In this document: one piece after another, positions 1 to 5,912 of the stretch
How the letters are laid out: each line of letters begins with the position of its first letter
Numbering within the stretch: the first letter of the stretch is position 1
Assembly (NCBI GenBank): GCA_046596415.1
Contig: JBKJML010000191.1
Span: 1-9,290 of the forward strand
Direction: 5' to 3'
Source: JBKJML01 sp046596415
Lineage (GTDB): Bacteria; Actinomycetota; Thermoleophilia; Gaiellales; Gaiellaceae
DNA: 9,290 nucleotides
Notes under the pieces: model-generated
What the model was told of the DNA's origin: nothing
Database searches by the model: none
The model's input: the letters and a program-made list of their open reading frames with translations, nothing else
Program-made: the position numbers and the translations under genes

Positions 1-1
1 C

Positions 2-196
2 GGGCTTGCCGTGCACCCGCTCTTCCGCGGCCGGCGGCTCGAGCTCGAGATCTACGGTTTCAACGAGCGTGCGATGGCACACGCGGAACGGATCGGCATG
101 ACCCGCGAAGGCGTCAAACGCCAGGCCTACCTCGTCGACGGCGAGTGGGTCGACCGTGTGATCTTCGGCCTCGTGGTGGAAGATCTGGAGCAATGA
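2..196 (+). CDS. GNAT-family N-acetyltransferase, C-terminal part (5' end outside window)
   Basis: The reading frame is open from the window edge, so only the last 64 residues are visible; the GTG at position 11 is an internal codon, not a credible start. The visible part reads like the C-terminal half of RimJ/RimL-type GNAT acetyltransferases. A strand resembling RRLELEIYGFNERA leads into a helix with AERIGMTREG, the usual place where these enzymes have a G-F/M-x-x-E-G turn, then a dGeWvDrviFGLv strand pair. The family moves an acetyl group from acetyl-CoA to an amine, either a protein N-terminus or a small molecule; the substrate cannot be told from this fragment. Its stop codon overlaps the start of the next gene by 4 nt (ATGA), so the two are probably cotranscribed and translationally coupled. 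Confidence 0.8.
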   Translation, partial: GLAVHPLFRGRRLELEIYGFNERAMAHAERIGMTREGVKRQAYLVDGEWVDRVIFGLVVEDLEQ

Positions 197-585
197 GCGA
201 ACAGGCCGTCCTCGACACGTTCGACGCCCTCTATCGCCTCGCATGCGTCGAGCGGGATGCCGCGGGCGTCGTGGCGGTCTTCGCTCCCGACGACGACATC
301 GTGATGTGGGGCTCCGACGAGCCCGAGCGCGCGAGCGGCCCCGCCGAACTGCGGGCGCTCGCGGAGTCGATCGCCGCCTCGACCGCGGCGCTCCGCTTCG
401 CCTGGGTCGAGCGGCAGGTGCGGGTCGAAGGAGACGTCGCCTGGGTCAACGCGCGCGGCTCGTTCACGGTCGACCGCGGTGACGGCTCGCCGCAGACGAG
501 CTCCTACCGCGTCACCGGCGTCTTCGTCCGGCGCGACGGCCACTGGCGCTGGCACACCCACAACGGCTCGGAGCCGAACGAGTGA
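193..585 (+). CDS. SnoaL/ketosteroid-isomerase-like (NTF2 fold) small protein
   Basis: This 130-residue protein starts at the ATG inside the ATGA overlap with the preceding gene; the frame is open 48 nt further upstream, but that would run deep into the acetyltransferase. The pattern fits the SnoaL-3/DUF4440-type NTF2 fold. A first helix (about residues 5-20) leads to a D-x-x-G-V-V-A-V-F-A-P-D-D-D segment (about 22-36), then a helix over GPAELRALAESIA, then long strands ending in a W-R-W-H-T-H-N-G motif near residues 118-125. Family members are small alpha+beta barrels that act as isomerases, cyclases, hydrolases or non-catalytic ligand binders. The WRWHTHNGSEP ending resembles stress- or detoxification-related SnoaL_3 proteins rather than steroid isomerases. 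The stop overlaps the next start by 4 nt (GTGA). The substrate is unknown. Confidence 0.8.
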   Translation: MSEQAVLDTFDALYRLACVERDAAGVVAVFAPDDDIVMWGSDEPERASGPAELRALAESIAASTAALRFAWVERQVRVEGDVAWVNARGSFTVDRGDGSPQTSSYRVTGVFVRRDGHWRWHTHNGSEPNE

Positions 586-1208
586 CCGTCCAGGTCGATT
601 CGGAGACACTCGGCGCCTGCTGGCTCGAGCTCTCACGGCGGATCCTCGAGGAAGGCGTGGACGGCGCCTACGACGGTCTCGCGATGCGCGAACTGGCGCT
701 GGTGACGCTCATTGTGGAACGGCCCGACCCGGACGACGCCTTGATCGCACGGCTCGGCGACCCCGAGTGGTCGGCCTGGATGCGCGCCAACTTCACCGAG
801 CCCGGCCGCGTGGAGGAGCTCGGTGGCGCCGCGAGCTACGCCTCTCGCCTGCACGACTACGCGGGCCGCGACCAGGTGGCGTGGGTCGTCGAGCGCCTTC
901 GCGTCGATCCGGCCTCCCGGTCTGCCACGATCACGACCTTCCAGCCGCTCACCGACACGAGCTACATCCCGTGCGTCAGTCTGCTCGACTTCTGGCTCCC
1001 CACTGGAGCCGTCGAGCTCGTCGTCTACGCGCACAGCCTCGACTTCGGCAAGAAGGCGTACGGCAACCTCGTCGAGCTGGCGCGGCTCCAGCACCACGTC
1101 GCCGGCGAGTTGGGCGCCCCGGTCGGGCGCCTCGTGATCCACGTCAAGTCGGCACACGTCTACGCCGAGGAGCACGAGCTAATGAGCGGCCTCAGCGCGG
1201 CACGGTGA
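582..1208 (+). CDS. Thymidylate-synthase-fold protein, short, with altered phosphate site
   Basis: The 208-residue protein starts at GTG 582, inside a GTGA overlap with the previous gene. From about residue 92 it follows the thymidylate synthase core: Y-x-x-R-D-Q-V-x-x-V-x-x-R-L-R-x-D-P-x-S-R-S-A, then T-T-F-Q-P, then I-P-C with Cys131 at the nucleophile position. A strand and H-S-L-D-F-G-K-K-A-Y-G-N follow (Ser152, Asp154, Asn162), then K-S-A-H-V-Y (His192, Tyr194). Against E. coli ThyA these match Cys146, Ser167, Asp169, Asn177, His207 and Tyr209. The Gln165-Arg166 pair, where Arg166 holds the dUMP phosphate, is Ala-His here, and the residue after the Cys is Val, not His. The protein is about 55 residues shorter than ThyA and ends soon after the HxY motif, so it lacks the C-terminal tail that closes over the folate. 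The length recalls methanogen-type thymidylate synthases. It may be a pyrimidine methyl- or hydroxymethyltransferase with an unusual substrate; the fold is clear, the reaction is not. Confidence 0.8.
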   Translation: MTVQVDSETLGACWLELSRRILEEGVDGAYDGLAMRELALVTLIVERPDPDDALIARLGDPEWSAWMRANFTEPGRVEELGGAASYASRLHDYAGRDQVAWVVERLRVDPASRSATITTFQPLTDTSYIPCVSLLDFWLPTGAVELVVYAHSLDFGKKAYGNLVELARLQHHVAGELGAPVGRLVIHVKSAHVYAEEHELMSGLSAAR

Positions 1209-1220
1209 ACTGCGCGGCGA

Positions 1221-2333
1221 TCACTCGGGCTCGGCCCCCGGGAAAACGATCGTCACAGTCGTGCCCTCGCCGGGCGCCGACTCGAGCGCGACGCGCCCGC
1301 CGCTCTGCGCCGCGATCTCGAGCACGATCGACAGCCCGAGACCGGTCCCGCTGCCCGACTCCTTCGTCGTGAAGAACGGCTCGAAGGCACGCGCCCGCAC
1401 CTCCTCGGTCATGCCCGTGCCGGAGTCGGCGACGACGAGCTCGACCTCGTCGCCGGCGAGCCGCGTCGCGATCGTGAGCGTCCCACCGTTCGGCATCGCG
1501 TCGCGTGCGTTCAACGCCAGGTTCAGCACCACCTGGCCGAGCTGGGCGGGATCCGCCTCGATCGTGGGGCTCTCCGCGTCGAGCTCGAGCGTGACGGCGA
1601 CCCCGCCGCCGATCAGCCGTTCGAGCAGACTCACGGTCGACCGCACGGCGTCGTTGAGCTGGAACCGCACCAGCTGCGCCGGCTCGCGACGGCTGAAGGC
1701 CAGCAGCTGCCCCGTCAGGGCGGCACCCGAATCGGTCGCCTCGGCGATCCCCTGGAGCGCCTGCTCGACCGCGGCCGGCTGATCGAGCCGCGCCCGGGCG
1801 AGCTCGGCGTAGCCGCCGATCGCGGTGAGGACGTTGTTGAAGTCGTGGGCGATCCCACCCGCGAGCCGGCCGAGCGCCTCAACCTTCTGCGCCTGGCGGA
1901 GCTCCGCCTCGAGCCGCACCTGGTCGCTGATGTCGACCCAGAAGCCAAGCGTGTAGAGAGAGCCGCCCTCCTCGTCGCGGATGGCGACCCGCGCGCTCTG
2001 AACCGTTACTACGCGCCCTTCGCGGGAGATGACGCGGAACACGAGGTTCGTGTCACGGTCGTGCCGGTCACCACGCTGGGCGCGTATCCGCTCGTGGTCG
2101 TCGGGGTGCAGGACGGTCATGAGCATGTCCGGATTCGCCAGCCACTCCTCGGCCGGGTAGCCGAGCAGCTGCTCGATCTGCGGGCTGATGTACACGGTCC
2201 GCCCGCCCGGCCCGGCGGAATCGGCGTACGTGACCAGGGGCAGGTTCTCGATCAAGGTCCGAAAACGCTCTTCGGAATCGCTCGATGACCGTTCATTCTG
2301 TTCCTGCCTGCGTGAGACCAGGCGTCGAGCCAT
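1221..2333 (-). CDS. Soluble PAS-domain sensor histidine kinase
   Basis: This 370-residue protein starts at ATG 2333, which follows a purine-rich ribosome binding site (GAAGGGA); the frame stays open further upstream, but that stretch is antisense to gloA and does not read as protein. Residues 20-140 form a PAS domain (E-E-R-F-R-T-L-I-E-N-L-P start, Y-I-S-P-Q-I-E-Q-L-L-G-Y, L-H-P-D-D, and a PAC-like F-W-V-D-I-S-D-Q end). A coiled linker leads to a HisKA H-box, GGIAHDFNNVLTAI, with phospho-acceptor His163. The HATPase domain has an N-box (NLALNARDAMPNGG, 271-284), a G1 box (DSGTGM, 303-308), an F-box (FEPFFTTK, 317-324) and a G2 box (GSGTGLGLS, 327-335). No membrane segment or signal peptide is visible, so it should sense a cytoplasmic cue through PAS. 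It lacks a receiver domain and no response regulator lies in the window, so it is an orphan kinase here. Its 3' end is 12 nt from the convergent thymidylate-synthase-like gene, and its 5' end diverges from gloA. Confidence 0.95.
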   Translation of the reverse strand: MARRLVSRRQEQNERSSSDSEERFRTLIENLPLVTYADSAGPGGRTVYISPQIEQLLGYPAEEWLANPDMLMTVLHPDDHERIRAQRGDRHDRDTNLVFRVISREGRVVTVQSARVAIRDEEGGSLYTLGFWVDISDQVRLEAELRQAQKVEALGRLAGGIAHDFNNVLTAIGGYAELARARLDQPAAVEQALQGIAEATDSGAALTGQLLAFSRREPAQLVRFQLNDAVRSTVSLLERLIGGGVAVTLELDAESPTIEADPAQLGQVVLNLALNARDAMPNGGTLTIATRLAGDEVELVVADSGTGMTEEVRARAFEPFFTTKESGSGTGLGLSIVLEIAAQSGGRVALESAPGEGTTVTIVFPGAEPE

Positions 2334-2356
2334 ACCGTTTCCCTTCGGATCGTCAC

Positions 2357-2370
2357 AGGGTGCGCACCCT
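2357..2370. promoter_or_regulatory. 14-bp perfect palindrome, candidate operator
   Basis: AGGGTGCGCACCCT is identical to its own reverse complement. It sits inside the 60-bp gap between the divergent histidine kinase and gloA starts. Its centre is about 30 nt upstream of the gloA start codon, which is where the -35 region would fall if the TACGGT box is the -10. That placement would let a dimeric regulator control one or both genes. The palindrome is seen directly; the operator role is inferred. In GC-rich DNA some such palindromes occur by chance. Confidence 0.45.
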
Positions 2371-2381
2371 CGCGCCTCGGG

Positions 2382-2387
2382 TACGGT
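2382..2387 (+). promoter_or_regulatory. Candidate -10 box of gloA (leaderless type)
   Basis: TACGGT matches the actinobacterial TAnnnT -10 pattern and ends 6 nt before the gloA ATG, so transcription would start at or next to the start codon. No Shine-Dalgarno sequence precedes that ATG, which fits a leaderless mRNA. No clear -35 hexamer is seen; the 14-bp palindrome occupies that place. Confidence 0.4.
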
Positions 2388-2393
2388 TTCGGC

Positions 2394-2771
2394 ATGGAGT
2401 TGATCCACACCTGCTACCGGATCACCGAGGTCGAGCGTTCGGTCGCCTTCTACACGGCGCTCGGTTTCGAGGAGCGCCGCCGGATGCCGATCCGCGACGA
2501 GGCGATCAACGTCTTCATGGGTCTCCCCGGCGCCGGCGATCAGCTTGAGCTGACCTACAACTTCGGGGTCGACGCGTACGAGATCGGCACGGGGTACGGC
2601 CACATCGCGCTGACGGTGGATGACATGGCGGCGACCCTGGCCCGCCTGGCAGGCGAGGGGATCGAGCCCGAGCGCGAGCCGTACCGCCTGCGTGAGGGCG
2701 GCTCGCTCCTCTGCTTCGTGCGCGATCCGGACGGCTACCGGATCGAGCTGATCGAAAAGCCCACAGCGTAA
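2394..2771 (+). CDS. gloA: Lactoylglutathione lyase (glyoxalase I)
   Basis: The 125-residue protein aligns almost end to end with E. coli GloA: the E-L-T-Y-N-x-G-V-D-x-Y-E-x-G-T-x-Y-G-H-I-A-L block and the F-V-x-D-P-D-G-Y-x-I-E-L-I-E ending are nearly unchanged. The four metal ligands of the family are present as His5, Glu52, His70 and Glu118. The family isomerises the hemithioacetal of methylglyoxal and glutathione (or another thiol) to the S-lactoyl thioester, the first step of methylglyoxal detoxification in the cytoplasm; enzymes of this short type usually use Ni(II). Because many actinobacteria use mycothiol instead of glutathione, the true thiol cosubstrate is open. The start is the ATG just after a TACGGT box. 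The gene converges on the Prs-like gene with a 14-nt gap. A 24-bp piece of its 3' end recurs at 3833-3856. Confidence 0.95.
   Translation: MELIHTCYRITEVERSVAFYTALGFEERRRMPIRDEAINVFMGLPGAGDQLELTYNFGVDAYEIGTGYGHIALTVDDMAATLARLAGEGIEPEREPYRLREGGSLLCFVRDPDGYRIELIEKPTA
2732..2755 (+). repeat. 24-bp direct repeat, copy 1 (inside gloA 3' end)
   Basis: These 24 bases encode the G-Y-R-I-E-L-I-E end of GloA, starting one base earlier, and are identical to 3833-3856 in the same orientation, 1101 bp away. Identity stops at both edges (A against G upstream, A against G downstream). The two copies bracket the Prs-like gene. Confidence 0.9.
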
Positions 2772-2784
2772 GCGGTACCACCGC
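2772..2784. terminator. Small hairpin between convergent gloA and Prs-like gene
   Basis: GCGGT-acc-ACCGC can form a 5-bp stem with a 3-nt loop. It fills the gap between the gloA stop codon and the stop codon of the Prs-like gene. It has no T-tract on either side and is short, so it is at best a weak bidirectional terminator. Confidence 0.2.
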
Positions 2785-2785
2785 C

Positions 2786-3739
2786 CTAGAAGAGCTGGCC
2801 CTCCCCGACGAAGATCGCAGAGACGGACTCGTTCGCGAAGACATTTGCGATCGACTCCGCGAGCAGTACTGCAACAGAGACCACCTCGATCTTCGGCCAG
2901 AGTGTCTCCTCCTCGACGGGAACGGTGTCGGTGATGAGGATCCGCTCGAGCGGGCTGCGAGTGATCCGCTGGGTTGCGCCGGCGGTCAGAACTCCGTGGG
3001 TCGCGCAGCCGAAGACGGCGGTAGCGCCCGCGTTGACGAGTGCCTCCGAGGCGCGCGCGAACCACTCTCCGCTGTCGACGCCGTTCTCGAGAATGAGCGC
3101 GACCTTGCCCGCGACCTCGCCGAGCACGGTCATGCCGCCGACACCTGCTGCCGGGTCCTGGGCGATTGCGAGCGTCGCCTGGAGCATCTCGGCGAGCCAG
3201 GAGCCTTGCTTCGCCCTGGTCGTCGCAGGAGCGACAACGACGACCGGGCGACCGTCGGCGATCTCCCGGAAGCGCTCCGCGAGCATCGGCAGCGCCGTCA
3301 TGTGATCGACCGGGATGTTGAAGAAGCCCTGGACCTGGCCAGCGTGCAGATCCATCGTCAGTACACGGTCGGCCCCGGCGCTTTCCAACATGGATGCGAC
3401 CATTCGTGCGGTGATCGGCTCGCGGGGCGTCGACTTCCTGTCCTGACGGGCGTAGAAGAAGCGTGGCATCACGGCGGTGATCCGCTTTGCGGACGCCAGC
3501 CGGGCAGCGTCGACCATCATCATCAGCTCGATCAGGTGCGAGTCGATCGGCGGCACGGCCGTCTGCAACAGGAAGACATCCGCCCCACGAACGGACTCGG
3601 TGAGCCGGCAGTAGCCGTCGCCGTCGGCGAACGTCTCGAGCTGGATGCCGCCGAGGTCGGTCTCGAGGTGGGCGACGATCGCCTGCGCGAGGCGTGGGTG
3701 CGATCTGCCGGCGAACAGCCGGAGTCGCTTGGTCGGCAT
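2786..3739 (-). CDS. Ribose-phosphate pyrophosphokinase-like protein, probable pseudoenzyme
   Basis: The 317-residue protein has the same length as B. subtilis Prs and aligns with it nearly without gaps. Conserved parts include L-R-L-F-A-G at the N-terminus, E-S-V-R-G-A-D-V-F, the adenine-site Y-A-R-Q-D-R-K (96-102), D-L-H-A-G-Q-V-Q-G-F-F (130-140, His132), and C-A-T-H-G-V-L. Three functional loops are not conserved. The pyrophosphate loop, normally P-D-x-G-G-V, reads P-A-T-T-R-A (171-176) and lacks its Asp. The flexible loop, normally D-K-R-R-P with the catalytic Lys and Arg, reads Q-D-P-A-A (194-198). The ribose-5-phosphate loop, normally D-D-x-x-D-T-A-G-T, reads E-N-G-V-D-S-G-E-W (218-226). 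PRPP synthesis is therefore unlikely. By analogy with mammalian PRPP-synthase-associated proteins it could be a regulatory partner of a true Prs, but that is inference. ATG 3739 is chosen because it gives family length and begins at the usual N-terminus; it has no clear ribosome binding site. ATG 3775 and GTG 3805 are possible upstream starts. Confidence 0.85.
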   Translation of the reverse strand: MPTKRLRLFAGRSHPRLAQAIVAHLETDLGGIQLETFADGDGYCRLTESVRGADVFLLQTAVPPIDSHLIELMMMVDAARLASAKRITAVMPRFFYARQDRKSTPREPITARMVASMLESAGADRVLTMDLHAGQVQGFFNIPVDHMTALPMLAERFREIADGRPVVVVAPATTRAKQGSWLAEMLQATLAIAQDPAAGVGGMTVLGEVAGKVALILENGVDSGEWFARASEALVNAGATAVFGCATHGVLTAGATQRITRSPLERILITDTVPVEEETLWPKIEVVSVAVLLAESIANVFANESVSAIFVGEGQLF

Positions 3740-3832
3740 GAACGATGTCGGGAGAACGTGTTCGGCGGTCGGCATCGGCTTCACGAGAGCTCGTCGAGCG
3801 TACACGGTGACGCTTCAGGCTCTTCCGCTGGG

Positions 3833-3856
3833 CGGCTACCGGATCGAGCTGATCGA
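3833..3856 (+). repeat. 24-bp direct repeat, copy 2 (gloA-tail remnant)
   Basis: This copy lies in the 128-bp spacer between the Prs-like gene and the hydrolase, 11 nt from the hydrolase stop codon. It encodes G-Y-R-I-E-L-I-E as in GloA, but nothing upstream or downstream resembles GloA and no GloA-type stop follows. It is either a leftover of a duplicated or replaced gloA end, or a boundary repeat of an inserted segment. Confidence 0.85.
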
Positions 3857-3867
3857 GCCAGGGCGGG

Positions 3868-4638
3868 CTAGCGGGCGGGGAACCGCTGCTCGATCGCAGC
3901 GAAGACCTCCTGCGGCCGCGTCATCGTCGGCACGTGCCCGACGCCCTCGAGGACGACGAGCTCACAATCGGGGAGCTCCGACGCAAGCGTGCGGGCCGTC
4001 TCCAGCGGGACAATCACGTCCAGCGTCCCGTGCACGATCACGGTCGGCACCGAGATGGCGGCCGGATCGGCGTTGGCGGCGTCCGTGCCCCTCCACATCT
4101 CCATCAGCCGGGCGGCCTGCTCGGGCTCGGCGCGCAGCAGGATGTCGCGTCCCCAGCGTCGCACGTGCTCGCTGTCGGGCTCGGGCACGCAGCGGTCGAC
4201 GAATTTCTCGACCGTCAACGGGTAGTCGGCGCGGGAGCCCGCGGCGAGCGCCGCGCGGCCGTCGCTGAACTCGGACCCTCCCGGTGCAACGAGCACGAGG
4301 CCGGTGAACCGCTCCGGATGGCGCTCGACGGCCCGCTGGGCGATCGCGGCGCCCATCGACTCGCCGGCGAGCACGCAGGTCTCGATCCCGAGCGCGTCGA
4401 GGACGCCGATCACGTCGGCGCTCATCGCGTCGGCGGTGATTAGCTCGGGATCGACGGGCGACTCGCCCGAGCCGCGGTGGTCGTACGCGATGCAGCGCCA
4501 GCCCGCCGCCGTGAGCAGCTCGAACGGGCCCTCCCACAGCTCCCAGCTCCCCGTCCAGCCGCCGGTCGCGACCAGCGTGCGCGAACCGCTCCCGAACACG
4601 ACCACGTGGAGCCGAACGCCGTTGACGTCGAGGAACAC
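3868..4638 (-). CDS. Alpha/beta-fold hydrolase
   Basis: The 256-residue protein carries a complete catalytic triad in family order: nucleophile Ser94 in A-G-E-S-M-G, Asp207 in H-G-T-L-D-V-I-V-P, and His235 in G-V-G-H-V-P. Other marks are the oxyanion region with G-G-W-T-G-S-W-E-L-W near residue 26 and Y-D-H-R-G-S-G-E-S near 52-60. A short lid or cap lies between about 120 and 190. It has no signal peptide or membrane segment, so it is cytoplasmic. Relatives include esterases, lactonases, haloalkane dehalogenases and C-C hydrolases; the substrate cannot be read from the sequence. The start is GTG 4638, preceded by AAAGGGG in the 9-nt gap after the stop of the glycosyltransferase pseudogene. 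That spacing marks it as the second gene of a glycosyltransferase-hydrolase operon. Since the upstream gene is broken, transcription may still reach it but translational coupling would be lost. Confidence 0.93.
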   Translation of the reverse strand: MFLDVNGVRLHVVVFGSGSRTLVATGGWTGSWELWEGPFELLTAAGWRCIAYDHRGSGESPVDPELITADAMSADVIGVLDALGIETCVLAGESMGAAIAQRAVERHPERFTGLVLVAPGGSEFSDGRAALAAGSRADYPLTVEKFVDRCVPEPDSEHVRRWGRDILLRAEPEQAARLMEMWRGTDAANADPAAISVPTVIVHGTLDVIVPLETARTLASELPDCELVVLEGVGHVPTMTRPQEVFAAIEQRFPAR

Positions 4639-4647
4639 GCCCCCTTT

Positions 4648-5803
4648 CTACCGCATCGCGGCTAGGAGCCGAGGCACGACATCTGCCGGTGCCGGCATCG
4701 CTGCGATCTCCACGGCGAGCCCTCGCGCCACAACCCCGTACGAGACCTCGTCGAGCAGCGCCACGACGGCGGCGCGAACCGCGTCCTCGGTCAGCTCGTC
4801 CGGCAGCAGCTTCGATGCGGCCCCGAGCGCCTCGGCGTGCCCCGCGTTCTCGAACTGGTCGGCGCCCTGCGGGACGAGGAGCATCGGCAGCCCCTCCGCG
4901 AGCGCCGCGAGCACCGAACCGGAACCTCCGTGCGTGACGACAGCGGCACAATGCGGGAGAAGCAGCGCCTGGGAGACATACCGCTCGACCGTCGCGTTCG
5001 CCGGCAGCGGCTCGAGAGCCACCGGATCGACGGTGCGGCCGACGGTCATGATCACGTTGCAGTCGAGGTCGGCGAGCGCGTCGAGCAGCAGGCGGAAGGT
5101 GGGCAGCGCGTTGAAGACCGTCCCGAGCGTGACGTAGACGGTGGGCCGGTCGGCAGCCGGTCGAGCCAGGCGGCGCGACCTCGCCCGGAACGGCCGGGGA
5201 CATCGGCCGCAGCGGCTCGACGCGCACGCCCGCGGGCACGGAAAGCGTCTGGAAGCTCGGCGGGCAGATGTCTACGTAGGGCCCGCGGAAGACGCCGCCG
5301 AAGGGCTGCGGCTCGAGGCCCGCGTCGCGCCAGAGCGCGTCGGTCTCGCCGGCGGCGAGCTCGAAGCACGGGAGCGTGACCATGCGGCCGAAGCTGTGGT
5401 GCACGGACGGAATCCCGAGCAGGGTCGCAACCAGGGGCGCTGCGAGGTCGGCCGACTCGTGGACGATCAGGTCGGGCTTCCAGGCGCCCGCGACCTCCCG
5501 CAGGGCGGCGACCTTCGTCGGCGCCTCGACCTTCGCGAACCGCCAGGTGAAGTTCAGCGGTCGCCGCTCTCCCGGCGGGAGCCCGAGCAGCCGCTGCCGG
5601 CAGGGGGCGAACCTGCGCTCCAGCTCCACCGGGTCGAGCCCCGCCGCGAGCATCGGGAACCCGGCCGCCTCGACCTGCCCGGCGAAGGAGGCCGACGTCG
5701 CGAACGCGACCTCGTGCCCCTGATCGGCGAACGCGCGCGCCAGCGGCTAGAGCTGATGGAAGTGACCGTAGGCGGCGACGCAGCTGAAGAGGACGCGTGC
5801 CAC
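4648..5803 (-). pseudogene. MGT-type glycosyltransferase (GT1), disrupted by one stop and two frameshifts
   Basis: Read in three frames, this region reconstructs a glycosyltransferase of about 385 residues, the usual length of the macrolide/UDP-glycosyltransferase group, which moves a sugar from a nucleotide donor to a small acceptor. From GTG 5803 it reads A-R-V-L-F-S-C-V-A-A-Y-G-H-F-H-Q-L, with the GH motif of the acceptor site, and then meets a TAG at 5747-5749. The same frame resumes as P-L-A-R-A-F-A-D-Q-G-H-E-V-A-F-A-T and stays good to about 5170. There the phase changes so that W-L-D-R-L-P is read in a second frame, and near 5152 it changes again to D-R-P-T-V-Y-V-T-L-G-T-V-F-N in a third frame, open to the end. 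Each change equals one missing base. The C-terminal donor site is intact: T-H-G-G-S-G-S and G-L-P-M-L-L-V-P-Q-G-A-D-Q-F-E-N-A. Conservation between lesions implies recent decay, or else assembly errors. The hydrolase gene follows after 9 nt. Confidence 0.85.
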
Positions 5804-5809
5804 AGTCGA

Positions 5810-5815
5810 ACTCTA
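5810..5815 (-). promoter_or_regulatory. Candidate -10 box of the glycosyltransferase-hydrolase operon
   Basis: Read on the minus strand, TAGAGT matches TAnnnT and ends 6 nt before the GTG at 5803. There is no convincing -35 hexamer. The spacing matches the boxes before gloA and the 89-residue gene, suggesting leaderless transcription. It supports 5803 as the true start of the glycosyltransferase gene. Confidence 0.35.
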
Positions 5816-5906
5816 CGAAGAACGGAGGCGACGAGCGCGGGCGGCGTGACCGCGCCCTCCACACTTTCGACTCGAAGGCGGCACACTCACGTGCGCCTTG
5901 CCCGCC

Positions 5907-5912
5907 TAGCGT
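5907..5912 (+). promoter_or_regulatory. Candidate -10 box of the 89-residue gene
   Basis: TAGCGT fits TAnnnT and ends 7 nt before ATG 5920, with no Shine-Dalgarno sequence between, so the message could begin at the start codon. The 116-bp divergent gap (5804-5919) holds this box and the opposing one for the glycosyltransferase operon; nothing else is recognised in it. Confidence 0.4.

Noticed and set aside
127..636. Minus-strand open frame opposite the SnoaL-like gene
   Set aside because: It is an Arg/Asp/Val-rich shadow typical of GC-rich DNA, opposite a well-supported gene with overlapping neighbours.
1196..1222. Terminator between the convergent TS-like and histidine kinase genes
   Set aside because: The GCGCGG motif there is repeated directly, not inverted, so it forms no hairpin; there is no T-tract.
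2334..3065. Long N-terminal extension of the histidine kinase frame (to 3065)
   Set aside because: It lies antisense to gloA and the Prs-like gene and reads as low-complexity shadow sequence; ATG 2333 has a ribosome binding site and directly precedes the PAS domain.
2996..3871. Open frame on the + strand across the Prs-like gene
   Set aside because: It is a shadow of the strongly conserved minus-strand Prs-like protein and has no recognisable domain.
3645..4268. Plus-strand frame containing G-Y-R-I-E-L-I-E, as a second glyoxalase
   Set aside because: Only 8 residues match GloA; the rest is shadow of the Prs-like and hydrolase genes. It is treated as a repeat.
4648..5055. Separate 135-residue glycosyltransferase gene starting at GTG 5055
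   Set aside because: It is the C-terminal donor domain of the broken gene; the same frame carries conserved residues upstream of the GTG up to the second frameshift, and there is no ribosome binding site.
5140..5180. Programmed ribosomal frameshifting in the glycosyltransferase
   Set aside because: There is no slippery heptamer, two shifts would be needed within about 17 nt, and a separate in-frame TAG exists upstream; mutation or sequence error is simpler.
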